Origin: an uncultured bacterium
Lineage (GTDB): Bacteria; DRYD01
DNA length: 64,000 nt
NCBI GenBank assembly: GCA_937139605.1
Contig: CAKZQG010000045.1
Location: 5,455 to 69,454 of the forward strand
Reading direction: 5' to 3'
The position numbers were made by a program, and so were the translations under genes. Positions 17,816 to 29,200 of the stretch are shown in pieces (position 1 is the stretch's first letter; each line of letters opens with the position of its first letter). The notes below the pieces were generated by a model. It saw only the letters and a program-made list of their open reading frames with translations, was not told the DNA's origin and did not search any database.

Positions 17816-19267
17816 ATGGATATAGTTAATAACTTAAAAATAACTAGTTCTAATTCCTTGGTAAATAATAACATAGGAAATAAAGAAATAGATAAAGAAA
17901 ATATTATAATATCTAAACCTTTAGATAAACTTGATTTAGAAAAAATAAATGAAAAATTTAACGATTTACTAAATAATATAAAAGAAAAACTAAGTAAAGA
18001 AATAGAAGAGTTTAAAAATACACCTACTCCTAGGGAACTAAATCCTTCGTTACTAAGAGGTTTAACTACAGCTGGATTACTAAGTAGTATATATTTATTA
18101 TCTAACCCTTTCTTAGCATTAGTGCCATTAGCAACAACAGCTATATCCTACAAAATAGGAGAAAAAGTAAATAATCCTTTATATTCAATAGCATCATCTT
18201 TTATATTACCTTCTGTTATAAATTCTTTAATTTTATTGTATAATTCTATAAATCCATTAAGTGTAATAAGTTTATTATTAACTTCATCTATGATATCTAC
18301 CGTAAGCCTCCTAAACTCAACTACCTCAAAAGAAATAAATGATATAAAAAACTTCTCAATTCAAACACTACCTATTAATTATTTAGTAAATATTCCATTA
18401 AGTGTAAATTTAGTATCTAATTTTTCTTCAAGTATATCAAATATATTCGAAATAGACGATAATAAGAAAATGATATTTTCGATTTTAACTAATTTAGGGT
18501 TATCAGCGTTATTAGCTTTACCTTTTGGAGTTACTAATTTTGCACTATTTGCTATTTTAAGTTCTATATTTTCAATTATTAATTTAAAAGCAGCTCCCAA
18601 AGTTCAATCTTTTATAGATAAAGCACAAAATTATTTATCAAATAAGATCTCCAATTTCCTAAAAGATAAACTAAGTTTTTTAAGTAAACTACCAATCTCT
18701 TTAAGGTCTTTAATAGCTGGTTTAACAATAGGAGGAGTAAGTTCATTATCTACTTCAATATTAAGTACATTACTAATGCCAATTTTAGGGCCTTTAAGCT
18801 TCGCTATCCCCCTTGCTACCTTCTTAATAACAGGCTTATCCACCACAAAATCATTTTATACCATGTTAAAAAATAAAGAAAAAACTATTGAATTTATTAA
18901 TAACATAGAATCATATATAGAAAAAAATGAAATAGATAAAGCTATAAACGAATTTAAAGATTATATTTCAAAAAATACCAAAGAATTAGATTTATCTAAA
19001 GTATCTAATAATGAATTAAAAATAATAATGTTTAATCAATTGATAAATTTCCATATAACTAATTTAATCCTATATTACAATGATAAAAAAATAGACAAAG
19101 CAATTCAAGAATTTAAAACTATACAATTTTTACAATTAGTTTTAAATACAAATGATATAAATAAATCTAAGGAAATAGTAAATAATATTTCAAAAGACCA
19201 AGCTTTAAAATCAATTGAAGATTTTATAAACTATCTTAAAAATAACAATACTTCTACCAATAATTAA
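17816..19267 (+). CDS. Unknown large hydrophobic, small-residue-rich protein
   Basis: I do not recognise this 483-residue protein. Like the protein at 8718 it begins with a polar Asn/Ser-rich leader without a signal peptide, followed by a charged helix (about 38-70). The middle (about 80-350) is mostly hydrophobic helices with Ser, Leu, Ala and Gly, for example GLLSSIYLLSNPFLALVPLA and GLTIGGVSSLSTSILSTLLM. The last 130 residues are charged and helical, with two related segments (DKAINEFKDY and DKAIQEFKTI). It sits alone between convergent/divergent genes with its own GGGGAGA ribosome site. It may be a membrane or lipid-associated protein; nothing shows its job. Confidence 0.55.
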   Translation: MDIVNNLKITSSNSLVNNNIGNKEIDKENIIISKPLDKLDLEKINEKFNDLLNNIKEKLSKEIEEFKNTPTPRELNPSLLRGLTTAGLLSSIYLLSNPFLALVPLATTAISYKIGEKVNNPLYSIASSFILPSVINSLILLYNSINPLSVISLLLTSSMISTVSLLNSTTSKEINDIKNFSIQTLPINYLVNIPLSVNLVSNFSSSISNIFEIDDNKKMIFSILTNLGLSALLALPFGVTNFALFAILSSIFSIINLKAAPKVQSFIDKAQNYLSNKISNFLKDKLSFLSKLPISLRSLIAGLTIGGVSSLSTSILSTLLMPILGPLSFAIPLATFLITGLSTTKSFYTMLKNKEKTIEFINNIESYIEKNEIDKAINEFKDYISKNTKELDLSKVSNNELKIIMFNQLINFHITNLILYYNDKKIDKAIQEFKTIQFLQLVLNTNDINKSKEIVNNISKDQALKSIEDFINYLKNNNTSTNN

Positions 19268-19339
19268 TTATTTGATTTATAAAGATTTTTTATTATTTTT
19301 AATTATTCTAAATATTAAATTAAAGTATTATTAATAAAA

Positions 19340-19888
19340 TTAAACCCATTTAATAGAGCAACCAATAGAAGGATACTGTGGTTCTAAAACTTCATCATTA
19401 TTAAGCATTTTAAATATAGCTTCTTCTAAATCTTTTTTAGTAACCTTAGTTATATCCTTCCAATTATCATCAAATCTTCCATGATAAACTAATTTTTTGT
19501 CTTTATTGTATAAATAGATATCTGGAGTACATTGAGCATTAAATTTTTTGGCAACTTCCTGAGTTTCATCAACTAAATAAGGAAAAGGAATCCCTAATTT
19601 TTTTATATATTCTTTCATATTTTCCACGCTATCTTCTGGATAATTAGGATTAGCTGCATTAGGATTGATCGCTACAAAATTAACTCCTAAAGATTTAACT
19701 TTATTATATAATTCAATAGATCTAGGCCAAATAGCTTGTGCATATGGACAATGATTACAAGTAAATATAACAACTAATCCATTCTCACCAAATAACTCAT
19801 TAACATCATACTCCTTATTATAAGGATCTTTTAATTTAAAATATGGTATATCACTAAACAAAGGAACTTTAACAGACTCTACTGCCAT
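19340..19888 (-). CDS. Thioredoxin-fold peroxiredoxin-like protein
   Basis: This 182-residue protein belongs to the AhpC/TSA-like thioredoxin superfamily group that carries a TCNHCPYAQA active site. The redox CxxC is CNHC at about residues 49-52, and the thioredoxin cis-Pro loop appears as AQCTPDIYLY. The C-terminal YPSIGCSIKWV is a family hallmark with a third conserved Cys. Such proteins are thought to reduce thiols or peroxides in the cytoplasm, but substrates are not defined. An AAGGAGGTGAATT-type site precedes the ATG. It is the last gene downstream of rpoB-rpoC-gldG on the same strand. Confidence 0.8.
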   Translation of the reverse strand: MAVESVKVPLFSDIPYFKLKDPYNKEYDVNELFGENGLVVIFTCNHCPYAQAIWPRSIELYNKVKSLGVNFVAINPNAANPNYPEDSVENMKEYIKKLGIPFPYLVDETQEVAKKFNAQCTPDIYLYNKDKKLVYHGRFDDNWKDITKVTKKDLEEAIFKMLNNDEVLEPQYPSIGCSIKWV

Positions 19889-19929
19889 AAACTAATTCAC
19901 CTCCTTAATTAAAATTTATATTTATTAGA

Positions 19930-21276
19930 TTAATTTTTTTCTCTAAATTTAGCATAATACCTTCTTTTTATTACTAAAGAATAAACTAAAATAATAAAAA
20001 CAAAAGGTAAAACTAAATAAATAAGATACATAATAATCATATGCTCCCTTTTTATAACAACAGGTAAAGGAGGAACATCATTAGGCCTTAAACTCTTAGC
20101 AATAGGTTGATCTAACATATAATCAATAACATTCATAACAAAACTCTTATTATCATAAGCAGATACCAAAGAATTAGCTAAAATATTAGAATCCCCAATA
20201 ACTAACAACATAGCTTTTTTATCCTTAAAAACTTTTTCTGACATCATACAAACCGTATATTCCTTAATATCTCTAGATATCTGTAAAACTCCTTTTTTAA
20301 GTTGTTCAATATTAGCAGAGACTGCTTTAGTCGTTAAAACTTCAGATAAAGAAGCACCTTCTATATTAGAATTAGCTTTATTTTCATACCTTTGGATAAT
20401 TAAAGGAGCAAACATTGCTAAATTAGTATTATATAAATTAGATAAATAAGGTAAATTAACAGGAAAAACCACCACATAAAGCGGATTATTAGTAAATACA
20501 CTAATAGCAACCTGATCACTAATAGAAATCCCATAATTATTAACTAATTTACGCAAATTAGGGAACTTAGAAGGTGAATATTCTTTAAAAGATAAAGCAA
20601 CTATTAATCTACCTCCATTATATAAGTAATCATTAATCTTTTTTAACTCAAAATCACTAATATCTATCCTAGGAGAAACAATAACAGATAAAAGATTTTC
20701 ATTAACATAAAGATTCTCAGAAGCTAGATTAACTACCTTAATATTAAATCCTTCTTCTGATAAAGTTTGTTTTAAGGAGCTAAGACCGTCAGGATTAGTA
20801 TTATCTATACTATATTCTCCATGACCAGTAATAAAAGCGATATTCCCTTTTTTTTGATTAGCTAAATTAAAAACTATACTATAAAATTTATCTTGATCAA
20901 TTCCAGAACTCTCATACTTTTTTCTATCTTTATACATAATCAATACCTGATTATTAGAAGAAAATCCATATAAATTAGCTTGAGTAAAATTATAACGAGG
21001 ATCCAAATATTCATATTTAACTTTTTTAGAATATCTGGCTAATTTCCCAAAAAAATCCAATAAATCATTATATTCTTTACTACCTTTATCATATAAAATT
21101 TTAACATAAACAGGAGAATCTAAAGAATTAAGGAAATTAATTAATTCCTTAGAAATAGAATATTTTTTCTCCTTTGTTAAATCAAAAACTATAGGATTCT
21201 TATGTAACAAAAAAATAGAAATAATACCAATCAGTAAAATAGAAAGTATCTCAATTATCCTATTATACTTATACAT
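19930..21276 (-). CDS. GldG-like ABC transporter auxiliary protein
   Basis: The 448-residue protein has one N-terminal membrane segment (about 7-25), a long extracytoplasmic region, and one C-terminal segment (about 415-437) followed by a basic tail. This is the layout of GldG-type proteins, which accompany the GldA ATPase and GldF permease in gliding-type and related ABC systems. Matching blocks include DLTxEKKYSISKEL, VYVKILYDKGS, and IAFITGHGEYSIDN in the extracytoplasmic domain. A likely ATPase partner is encoded at 37650, far away; no GldF-like permease is in the window. AGGTGATTTTAT precedes the ATG. It is 58 bp downstream of rpoC. Confidence 0.7.
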   Translation of the reverse strand: MYKYNRIIEILSILLIGIISIFLLHKNPIVFDLTKEKKYSISKELINFLNSLDSPVYVKILYDKGSKEYNDLLDFFGKLARYSKKVKYEYLDPRYNFTQANLYGFSSNNQVLIMYKDRKKYESSGIDQDKFYSIVFNLANQKKGNIAFITGHGEYSIDNTNPDGLSSLKQTLSEEGFNIKVVNLASENLYVNENLLSVIVSPRIDISDFELKKINDYLYNGGRLIVALSFKEYSPSKFPNLRKLVNNYGISISDQVAISVFTNNPLYVVVFPVNLPYLSNLYNTNLAMFAPLIIQRYENKANSNIEGASLSEVLTTKAVSANIEQLKKGVLQISRDIKEYTVCMMSEKVFKDKKAMLLVIGDSNILANSLVSAYDNKSFVMNVIDYMLDQPIAKSLRPNDVPPLPVVIKREHMIIMYLIYLVLPFVFIILVYSLVIKRRYYAKFREKN

Positions 21277-21334
21277 ATAAAATCACCTACTTTTTAAAAG
21301 TATTAGTTAAATTATTAATTAAACTATAATTAAA

Positions 21335-24300
21335 CTATTGATTAACAGATAAAGTTTCATAATTTTCTTGCATTTCTTCTTCTATGATAACTTCTTTATA
21401 ATCTTCAAAATTAGTACCTGTAGGTATTAACTTCCCTATTATTATATTTTCTTTTAATCCAAATAAATAATCTTTTTTACCAGATATTGCGGCGTAGGAT
21501 AATACTCTAGTTGTTTCTTGGAATGATGCAGCAGATAACCAAGATTCAGATTCTAAAGATGCTTTACTTATACCTAAAACTTCTGGTATATATTTTACTA
21601 ATCTTTTACCTTGCTTTGCTAATTCATTATTTATATAATTTACTATACTTTTATCTACTAATTGCCCATACATTAACGAGCTATCTCCTGGATCTTCTAC
21701 ATAAACGAATCTAAACATCTGTCTAACTATTACTTCCATATGCTTATCTACAATATATACCCCTTGACTTAAATAAACCTTTTGCATTTCCTCTATTACA
21801 TATTTCTGGATTCTTTCAACTGCTTTATCTATTAATTTTCTTTTTAATTCTTCATCTATATTCATACTTACTATGTTTTCTAGTAATATTTTAAATGGTA
21901 ATGATCCATATGTTAACGTATCACCAATTGATAATTTTTGTCCTACTTTTACTATTACTCTCTTATTAGATGGAATAGTATAAGTATATACTTTTTGAGT
22001 AATTAATCCTTTTATTTTTACTAATTTTTCATTAGTTAAAGGATTAATTGAAACTTCTTCTACTATTGAATCTTCCAAAACAAAATAATCTGAAGAATTC
22101 CTAGGTCTTCTTCTTACTTCTAATAATTCCTGTACTCTTGGAATACCCTGAATTATATCTGACTCTAAAGCCACTCCTCCTGTATGGAAAGTTCTTAAAG
22201 TCAATTGAGTTCCTGGTTCTCCTATACTTTGTGCAGCTATTATTCCAACAGCCTCACCCAAATCAATTAGTACATTTCCTCTTGCCATATCTTCACCATA
22301 ACATTTTCTACAAACTCCTTTAAATACCTTACATTTTAATACACTTCTTATATTAACTTCATAATAATATTTGGATATTAACTTTGCTTTTTCCCTAGTT
22401 ATTAAGTCTCCTTCAGCTACAATTTTCTCCCCTGTTTCCAGATTTACATAATCACTTGCAGCTACTCTTCCCCTTATCCTATTAACTAACGGCAATATCT
22501 CTTCTTCACTAAAAACTTTTATAGTCTTTACTCCATTTGAACTTAATTCTTTTATTTTTAAATAATCTATTATATCATATTTCTTTAAGTTAAATTGTTC
22601 ATAATTATCTGCAACATATCTTCCTAAAGATTTTTCAACATCTATTTCTTCAATATATGAACTATCAAAATTAACATTTTTTATAGCTCTTACAGTTATA
22701 TATTCATCTGTTTTACAATCTTCTTCTCTTACTATTACATCTTGAGATACATCAACTAATTTTCTAGTTAAATATCCTGCATCTGCGGTTCTTAGAGCAG
22801 TATCAACTAATCCTTTTCTACCTCCATGACTACCTACAAAATAATCAAATATTCCTAATCCTTCTGTAAATGATTTCTTTATTGGCAAAGGTATAACTTC
22901 TCCTTTAGGATTAACCATTAATCCCCTTATAGCTACCAATTGTTTTGCTTGATCTACATTCCCCCTTGCTCCCGAATTAGCTAACATCCATATACTATTT
23001 AATGGATAATTCTTTGAAAAATAATCTTTAAACAATTGAGTTACATTATCAGTCACTTCATACCATAAATCTATCTTCTTTTTATAATATTCTTCATCAG
23101 ATAATAATCCTAATTCATAAACTTTTTCTAATATTACTTGCTTTTCTTCTGCTTCTTTAATTATTGGATATTTATCTTGAGGAACTATTAAATCTCCTAT
23201 AGATATAGTTGTAGCTGATTTAGTTGCAAAATAAAATCCTATGTCCTTTAATTCATCTAATACAGGATGTACTTTTGACATACCATATCTATATATACAT
23301 TCTTCTACAATCCATTTTAATTCCTTTTTACCTACTATAAAATTAACAAACGGAAAATCAGATAAATATTTTCTTATAGCATTATTAAATATAATTCTTC
23401 CTATTGTAGTTTCAATTTTAGTTTGTTTAAATTCTTCGATTTTATCTATTCCATTTGCTACTCTATCAAAATTAACTTTAAAATATACCCAAGTACTTAA
23501 TGAATAATTTAGTTCATTATATAATCTAAGAGCTTCTTCATAGGATGCTACATATACTTGAATTTTTTCTGGTTTTTGAAAAGCAAAAGTAAGCCAATAT
23601 GCACCTAATACCATATCCTGAGAAGGTACATTTGCTGGCTCTCCATTAGCTGGAATCAACATATTATGAATTGATAACATTAAATTTCTGTACTCTAATT
23701 GAGCTTCTGTAGATAAAGGAATATGTACTGCCATCTGATCCCCATCAAAATCTGCATTATACGGCCCACATACTAATGGATGTATTTGAATTGCCTTACC
23801 ATCAACTAAAACAGGATAAAACGCCTGGATACTCAATCTATGCAATGTAGGCGCTCTATTTAATATCACTGGGAAATTAGATATAACATTTTGTACTACA
23901 TCCCAAATTTCAGGTTTCCTTAACTCTAACATTCTTTTAGCCTTCTTTATATTATCAGTTTTACCTTTCTCCATTAACTTATGTAAGATAAACGGTTTAA
24001 ATAATTCCAAAGCCATATCTATTGGTAATCCACATTGATACATCTTCAACTTAGGATTTACTACTATAACGCTTCTACCTGAATAATCTACACGCTTACC
24101 TAATAAATTATACCTAAATCTCCCTTGCTTCCCTTGAATACTATCAGATAAAGATTTTAAAACTCTTCTATTAGAAACAACAATAGGCCTTTTAGTACGA
24201 GAATTATCTATTAAAGCATCTACTGCTTTTTGAAGCATTCTCTTTTCATTATTAATTATTATCATAGGTGCCTGTAATTCTATTAATCTCTTTAATCGTA

Positions 24301-26257
24301 AATTCCTATTTATAATTCTCCTATATAAATCATTTAAATCAGAAGAAGCGAATTTACCTCCTTCCAATTGAACAATAGGCCTAATTTCAGCAGGTAAAAC
24401 AGGTAAAACCTCTAAAACCATCCACTCAGGCTTTATTTTACTCTTTAAAAACATCTTTATTATACTTATTCTTTTAAGATATTTTCTTATATTCCTTGAA
24501 TCCTTTTCTTTTAATTTCTCTAAATTTTCTAACTCCTTTTCTAAATCCATTTTAGATAATAATTCTTTTATAGGTAAAGCACCAGTTTCTAAACTAAATA
24601 CAACCATTATATTATCTGCAACAACTTTAGCTACTTTAGCTAATTTAATCACGAACTCCTTAAACCTTTCATCAAAATATAAATCTAATAACTCATTTTC
24701 TAATTTCTTTAATTCAGATAATAAATTTAATTTATTTTCTTTATCTTTTTCATTTTTTATAACTAACTGCTTATACTCATCAGCTAATTCCCAATACTTA
24801 TTATAATTTTCAACATACTCATTTACCCATTTTGATATATCCGTTTTTTCAGTAGATTGTTTTAATTCGAATATAACTTTCCTAAAAACTTCAAATGTTT
24901 CAAATATATTATGTAATTCCATTACATTACTCTTAAATTGTAATAATTCTTTATCCATATTTTGTATATCTTTTAATATTAAATTCTCTTCTTCTATATC
25001 ATTAGTATAACTTCTTAATTTTTGAATAACTTCTTCTAAATCTTTTAATAATTTTTGTAAATCTTTTATACTAAATTTAACTTTAGAAATAGTTAAATAA
25101 TTATAAATTCCATTATTAAAATCTTCAAGAATTGCTCTAAAATCAGATAACAAATTAATTATATTTTCATTTTCTTTCTTTACTTTTTTATCTAAATTTT
25201 TCTCCTTTAATGATGATAATTTTAAATTTATATCATATGTTATAGTTCGTTCTATTTTCTCATATAATATATTAAATTTTGTCATTAAATTATCCAATTT
25301 ATGTTTAGTTATATTGATGATATTTTGTATCTCATTATCAGTATTTATAAGTAAATTAATAATAACAATTTTTTCTTTTTCATATTTTTCAGCTTCTATT
25401 AAAATTTCTTTTTCATAATTTTTATAAATAGATTTTATTTCTAAGGATGTTAATAATTTCTGAATCTCTATATATTTCCTATCTATATTTTCTATTTCTT
25501 CAAATATCTTTATAAACTTTGATAATTTATTTTTCCCTCTCTTTAATTCAGCATATAACCTTTTACTTATATTTGGATAATCTTCATCTATTACTACCTT
25601 ATACAATTTATCAAATTTCTTAACATCAAATTGAAAAACTAATAATTCTCTTAAGAATTGATCAGCTTTTTTTATTAAATTTATTATTTTAGTTAAAAAT
25701 TCATTTTCTTTTTCATCTTTACTATTTTCTATAATCTTTTCATATTCTTCTTCTAATAATTTTATCAACTCATCTTTTTTGTTTATATATTTCTTTTTCA
25801 ATATAAAATACAATATATTCCTATTGTTTTTATTTAAATCAGTGACAATATAAGATTCAAAATAAACAACATCTTTTAGTTGTTTATCTTCTAAATCAAG
25901 TAAAATAGATAAAATACCAGGGCTTCCTTGTAAAAACCAGAAATGAACGACAGGAGCAGCTAATTCTATATGCCCCATTCTTTCACGCCTTACTTTAGAT
26001 TTAGTAACTTCAACTCCACATCTATCACAGATAACCCCTTTAGCTTTTATTTTTCTTTTCTTATATTTCCCACAAGCACACTCATAATCTTTCTCTGGTC
26101 CAAATATCCTTTCACAGAACAATCCATCCCGTTCAGGTTTTAATGTTTTATAATTTTTAGTTTCAGGTTTTTTAACTTCCCCATAAGATAATTCTCTAAT
26201 TCTTTCAGGAGAAGCTAACCCAATTTTTATTGCTTTTATATTATTAAAAGTAAGCAC
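21335..26257 (-). CDS. rpoC: DNA-directed RNA polymerase subunit beta'
   Basis: This is the catalytic beta' subunit, 1640 residues. The N-terminal zinc site uses C60, C62, C77 and C80 (ECACG then CDRCG). The active-site NADFDGDQMAVH is near residues 831-842. The second zinc site is made of the Cys in IVREEDCKTDEY plus LKCKVFKGVCRKC near 1305-1320. The trigger-loop region QSIGEPGTQLTLRTFHTGG is intact. Between the zinc domain and the clamp (about 140-580) lies a very charged Lys/Glu/Leu-rich segment, probably coiled coil, instead of the compact E. coli arrangement; this explains the extra length. The start is GTG, preceded by AGGGGGAA. It lies 19 bp after rpoB, so the two are one operon. Confidence 0.98.
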   Translation of the reverse strand: MLTFNNIKAIKIGLASPERIRELSYGEVKKPETKNYKTLKPERDGLFCERIFGPEKDYECACGKYKKRKIKAKGVICDRCGVEVTKSKVRRERMGHIELAAPVVHFWFLQGSPGILSILLDLEDKQLKDVVYFESYIVTDLNKNNRNILYFILKKKYINKKDELIKLLEEEYEKIIENSKDEKENEFLTKIINLIKKADQFLRELLVFQFDVKKFDKLYKVVIDEDYPNISKRLYAELKRGKNKLSKFIKIFEEIENIDRKYIEIQKLLTSLEIKSIYKNYEKEILIEAEKYEKEKIVIINLLINTDNEIQNIINITKHKLDNLMTKFNILYEKIERTITYDINLKLSSLKEKNLDKKVKKENENIINLLSDFRAILEDFNNGIYNYLTISKVKFSIKDLQKLLKDLEEVIQKLRSYTNDIEEENLILKDIQNMDKELLQFKSNVMELHNIFETFEVFRKVIFELKQSTEKTDISKWVNEYVENYNKYWELADEYKQLVIKNEKDKENKLNLLSELKKLENELLDLYFDERFKEFVIKLAKVAKVVADNIMVVFSLETGALPIKELLSKMDLEKELENLEKLKEKDSRNIRKYLKRISIIKMFLKSKIKPEWMVLEVLPVLPAEIRPIVQLEGGKFASSDLNDLYRRIINRNLRLKRLIELQAPMIIINNEKRMLQKAVDALIDNSRTKRPIVVSNRRVLKSLSDSIQGKQGRFRYNLLGKRVDYSGRSVIVVNPKLKMYQCGLPIDMALELFKPFILHKLMEKGKTDNIKKAKRMLELRKPEIWDVVQNVISNFPVILNRAPTLHRLSIQAFYPVLVDGKAIQIHPLVCGPYNADFDGDQMAVHIPLSTEAQLEYRNLMLSIHNMLIPANGEPANVPSQDMVLGAYWLTFAFQKPEKIQVYVASYEEALRLYNELNYSLSTWVYFKVNFDRVANGIDKIEEFKQTKIETTIGRIIFNNAIRKYLSDFPFVNFIVGKKELKWIVEECIYRYGMSKVHPVLDELKDIGFYFATKSATTISIGDLIVPQDKYPIIKEAEEKQVILEKVYELGLLSDEEYYKKKIDLWYEVTDNVTQLFKDYFSKNYPLNSIWMLANSGARGNVDQAKQLVAIRGLMVNPKGEVIPLPIKKSFTEGLGIFDYFVGSHGGRKGLVDTALRTADAGYLTRKLVDVSQDVIVREEDCKTDEYITVRAIKNVNFDSSYIEEIDVEKSLGRYVADNYEQFNLKKYDIIDYLKIKELSSNGVKTIKVFSEEEILPLVNRIRGRVAASDYVNLETGEKIVAEGDLITREKAKLISKYYYEVNIRSVLKCKVFKGVCRKCYGEDMARGNVLIDLGEAVGIIAAQSIGEPGTQLTLRTFHTGGVALESDIIQGIPRVQELLEVRRRPRNSSDYFVLEDSIVEEVSINPLTNEKLVKIKGLITQKVYTYTIPSNKRVIVKVGQKLSIGDTLTYGSLPFKILLENIVSMNIDEELKRKLIDKAVERIQKYVIEEMQKVYLSQGVYIVDKHMEVIVRQMFRFVYVEDPGDSSLMYGQLVDKSIVNYINNELAKQGKRLVKYIPEVLGISKASLESESWLSAASFQETTRVLSYAAISGKKDYLFGLKENIIIGKLIPTGTNFEDYKEVIIEEEMQENYETLSVNQ

Positions 26258-26276
26258 AAATATTCCCCCTTCCTTT

Positions 26277-29200
26277 TTATATTAAACTACCTTCTTCCTC
26301 AACTTCAAAATCTTCAAAACTCTTAGGAACAATAGGCTGATTTTTATTAGTAATAATCTCTATATCCAATCCTAAAGCTTGTAATTCTTTTACTAAAACT
26401 TTAAAACTTTCAGGGATTCCTTTAAATACAACAGGCTTGCCTTTAACAATAGATTCATAAGCTTTATTTCTACCTAATACATCATCAGATTTAATAGTAA
26501 GCATTTCTTGTAGAGAATAAGAAGCACCATAAGCTTCTAAAGCCCAAACTTCCATTTCTCCAAATCTTTGCCCACCATACTGAGCTCTACCACCCAACGG
26601 CTGCTGAGTTATCAAAGAATAAGGCCCCGTAGATCTAGCATGAATCTTATCCTCTACCATATGTATTAATTTCATCATATAAACATATCCCACAGTTACA
26701 GGCCTATCAAACGGTTCTCCAGTTTTACCATCATATAATACAAACTTCCCATTTATTAAATTCTCTATTATTTTATCATATAAAAATTCAATTTCATCTT
26801 TTGTAAAATCTCTAACTGTGAATAATTTAACTAATTGCCTATATTCCATTTTCTCTAATTTTTCTTTATTTATATCCTTTGATAATCTATTTATTATTTC
26901 TTCTTTAGATATTTTATTTTCATTAAAAAGAATATCTAAAAGGTGCTTAACAGTATAACCACTATCCCTCATTAATAATAATAACAAATCATATTCAGTA
27001 TAATTATATAAACTATTAAGCATATTTTTATACTTATAATTAAGAGCTTCTTTAATAAGATTTTTAATTTCATCTAAAGATAAATTAGAAAAAGGTAAAA
27101 CTTTAATTCTAATACCTAAGATTTTACAAACTAATCCTAAATGAGCTTCAAATATTTGGCCGATATTCATTCTAGAAGGAACTCCTAAGGGATTAAGAAT
27201 AACTTGAACAGGGGTACCATCAGCCATAAAAGGCATATCTTCAATAGGAACAATAATAGAAATAACCCCTTTATTACCATGTCTTAGAGCAACTTTATCA
27301 CCTACTTTTATATTCCTATTTTGAGCAATATGAATTAATACTCGTTCTAGATAATTATTAGCACTATTAATTTTATTAGTATCTCCTTTAAAATCAAATA
27401 CTTTAATAACAGTACCATAAACCCCTGGTGGTGCTTTTAAAGAAGTATCCCTCGCATTCCTTGCACTCTTACCAAAAATAGCTTGTAATAATTTTTCTTC
27501 AGCAGTTAACTCAACTTCACTTTGAGGAGTTATTTTACCTACCAAAATATCCCCAGGTTTAACATAAGCACCAACAGAAATTATCCCATGCTCATCTAAA
27601 TACTTAATAGCTTCATCAGAAACTGTTCCAATTTCCCTCGTAATTTCCTCAGGGCCCTGCTTAGTATGAACAGCTACAACTTCTTCCTCATCTACATGAA
27701 TACTTCTAAAATAATCCTTTCTAATAATTTCTTCACTAATAATAACTGCATCTTCAAAATTATAACCTTCCCAAGGCATATAAGCAACTAAAACATTCCT
27801 ACCTAAAGCTAATTCATCACCGTCTATAGAAAAACCCGAAGCAATAACATCCCCAGCTTTAACTTCATCGTTTAAATTAACCAACGGTCTCTGGTTAATA
27901 ATAGTAGCACTATTAGTATTAACAAATTTTAATAAATCATAACTATTATATATACCTTTAACTTTATTAACTTCAATAACAATTCTTTTAGAATCTACAT
28001 AAACGACTTTACCAGAATTTTTAGCAATAACACAATATCCACTTTGTTTAGCCACTTCTTTTTCTAATCCTGTAAAAATAAAAGGTTTTTCAGGATTTAG
28101 TAAAGGTACAGATTGCCTTTGCATATTAGTACCCATTAATGCTCTATTTATATCGTCGTTTTCTATAAAAGGAATTAAAGAAGCAGAAACAGAAAATATT
28201 TGGATAGGACTAATCTCAACAAAATCTATTTCATTTGCCTCAACAGTTATAAATGTTCCTTTATACCTAACATCAACTTTAGTTTCTAATATTTCACCAG
28301 TTTTGATATCAAATTTAATATCAGCAGGAGCTATTTTATAGTTCTCTTCTTGAGAAGCATCTAAATAATAAATTTTACTAAAATCAATTTTCCCATTATT
28401 AATCTTATAATAAGGAGCAACTAAAAACCCAAAAGGAGAATTTATAGTAGCATAAGTAGTTAAAGAAGTAATGAGTCCAATGTTTTGTCCTTCAGGAGTT
28501 TCCACAGGACAAATCCTACTATAATGACTACTATGAATATCCCTTATATCAAACCCTGCTTGCTCTCTTTGGATACCACCTATCCCCAAAGTAGATAATC
28601 TTCTTTTATGAGTTAACTCAGATAACGGATTAGTTTGATCTAAAAATTGAGATAAAGAATTTTGAGCAAAAAATATTTTAAGCATACCACTAACAGGTCT
28701 TGGATTTATTACATCAGAAATCCTTATTGTCTCTTCATTAGCCTGAGTTAAGTTATCCTTAGTTAATCTAACAAACTTAACCATTCCAGCTTTAAGAGTA
28801 TTATATAAATGCTCTCCAACAGGCCTTACCCTTCTATTAGATAAACTATTTATATCATCCTCTAATCTCTTACCTTCTACAAATTCAAAATGAGATCTTA
28901 TAACACTAATTATTTCATTATAGATAAATCCTTTCAAGTTAATTTTATATTCACAATAAGGACATATCATATAACCGCCATCATATTTTGTTTCATTTAA
29001 TTTAAAATATTTTTCACATAAAATACACTTAATAACGACTTTATCTTTTAAATCATTTCCACAAGAAACACAAGAAAAATTAATATTGTTATTAGTAATA
29101 GAAATATTTTTATACAAATTAATAGTTTGACAATTATTACACTTAACAGAATTATTTAAAACTGGACTATAATGTAATCTAATTCCACAAGAATTACATT

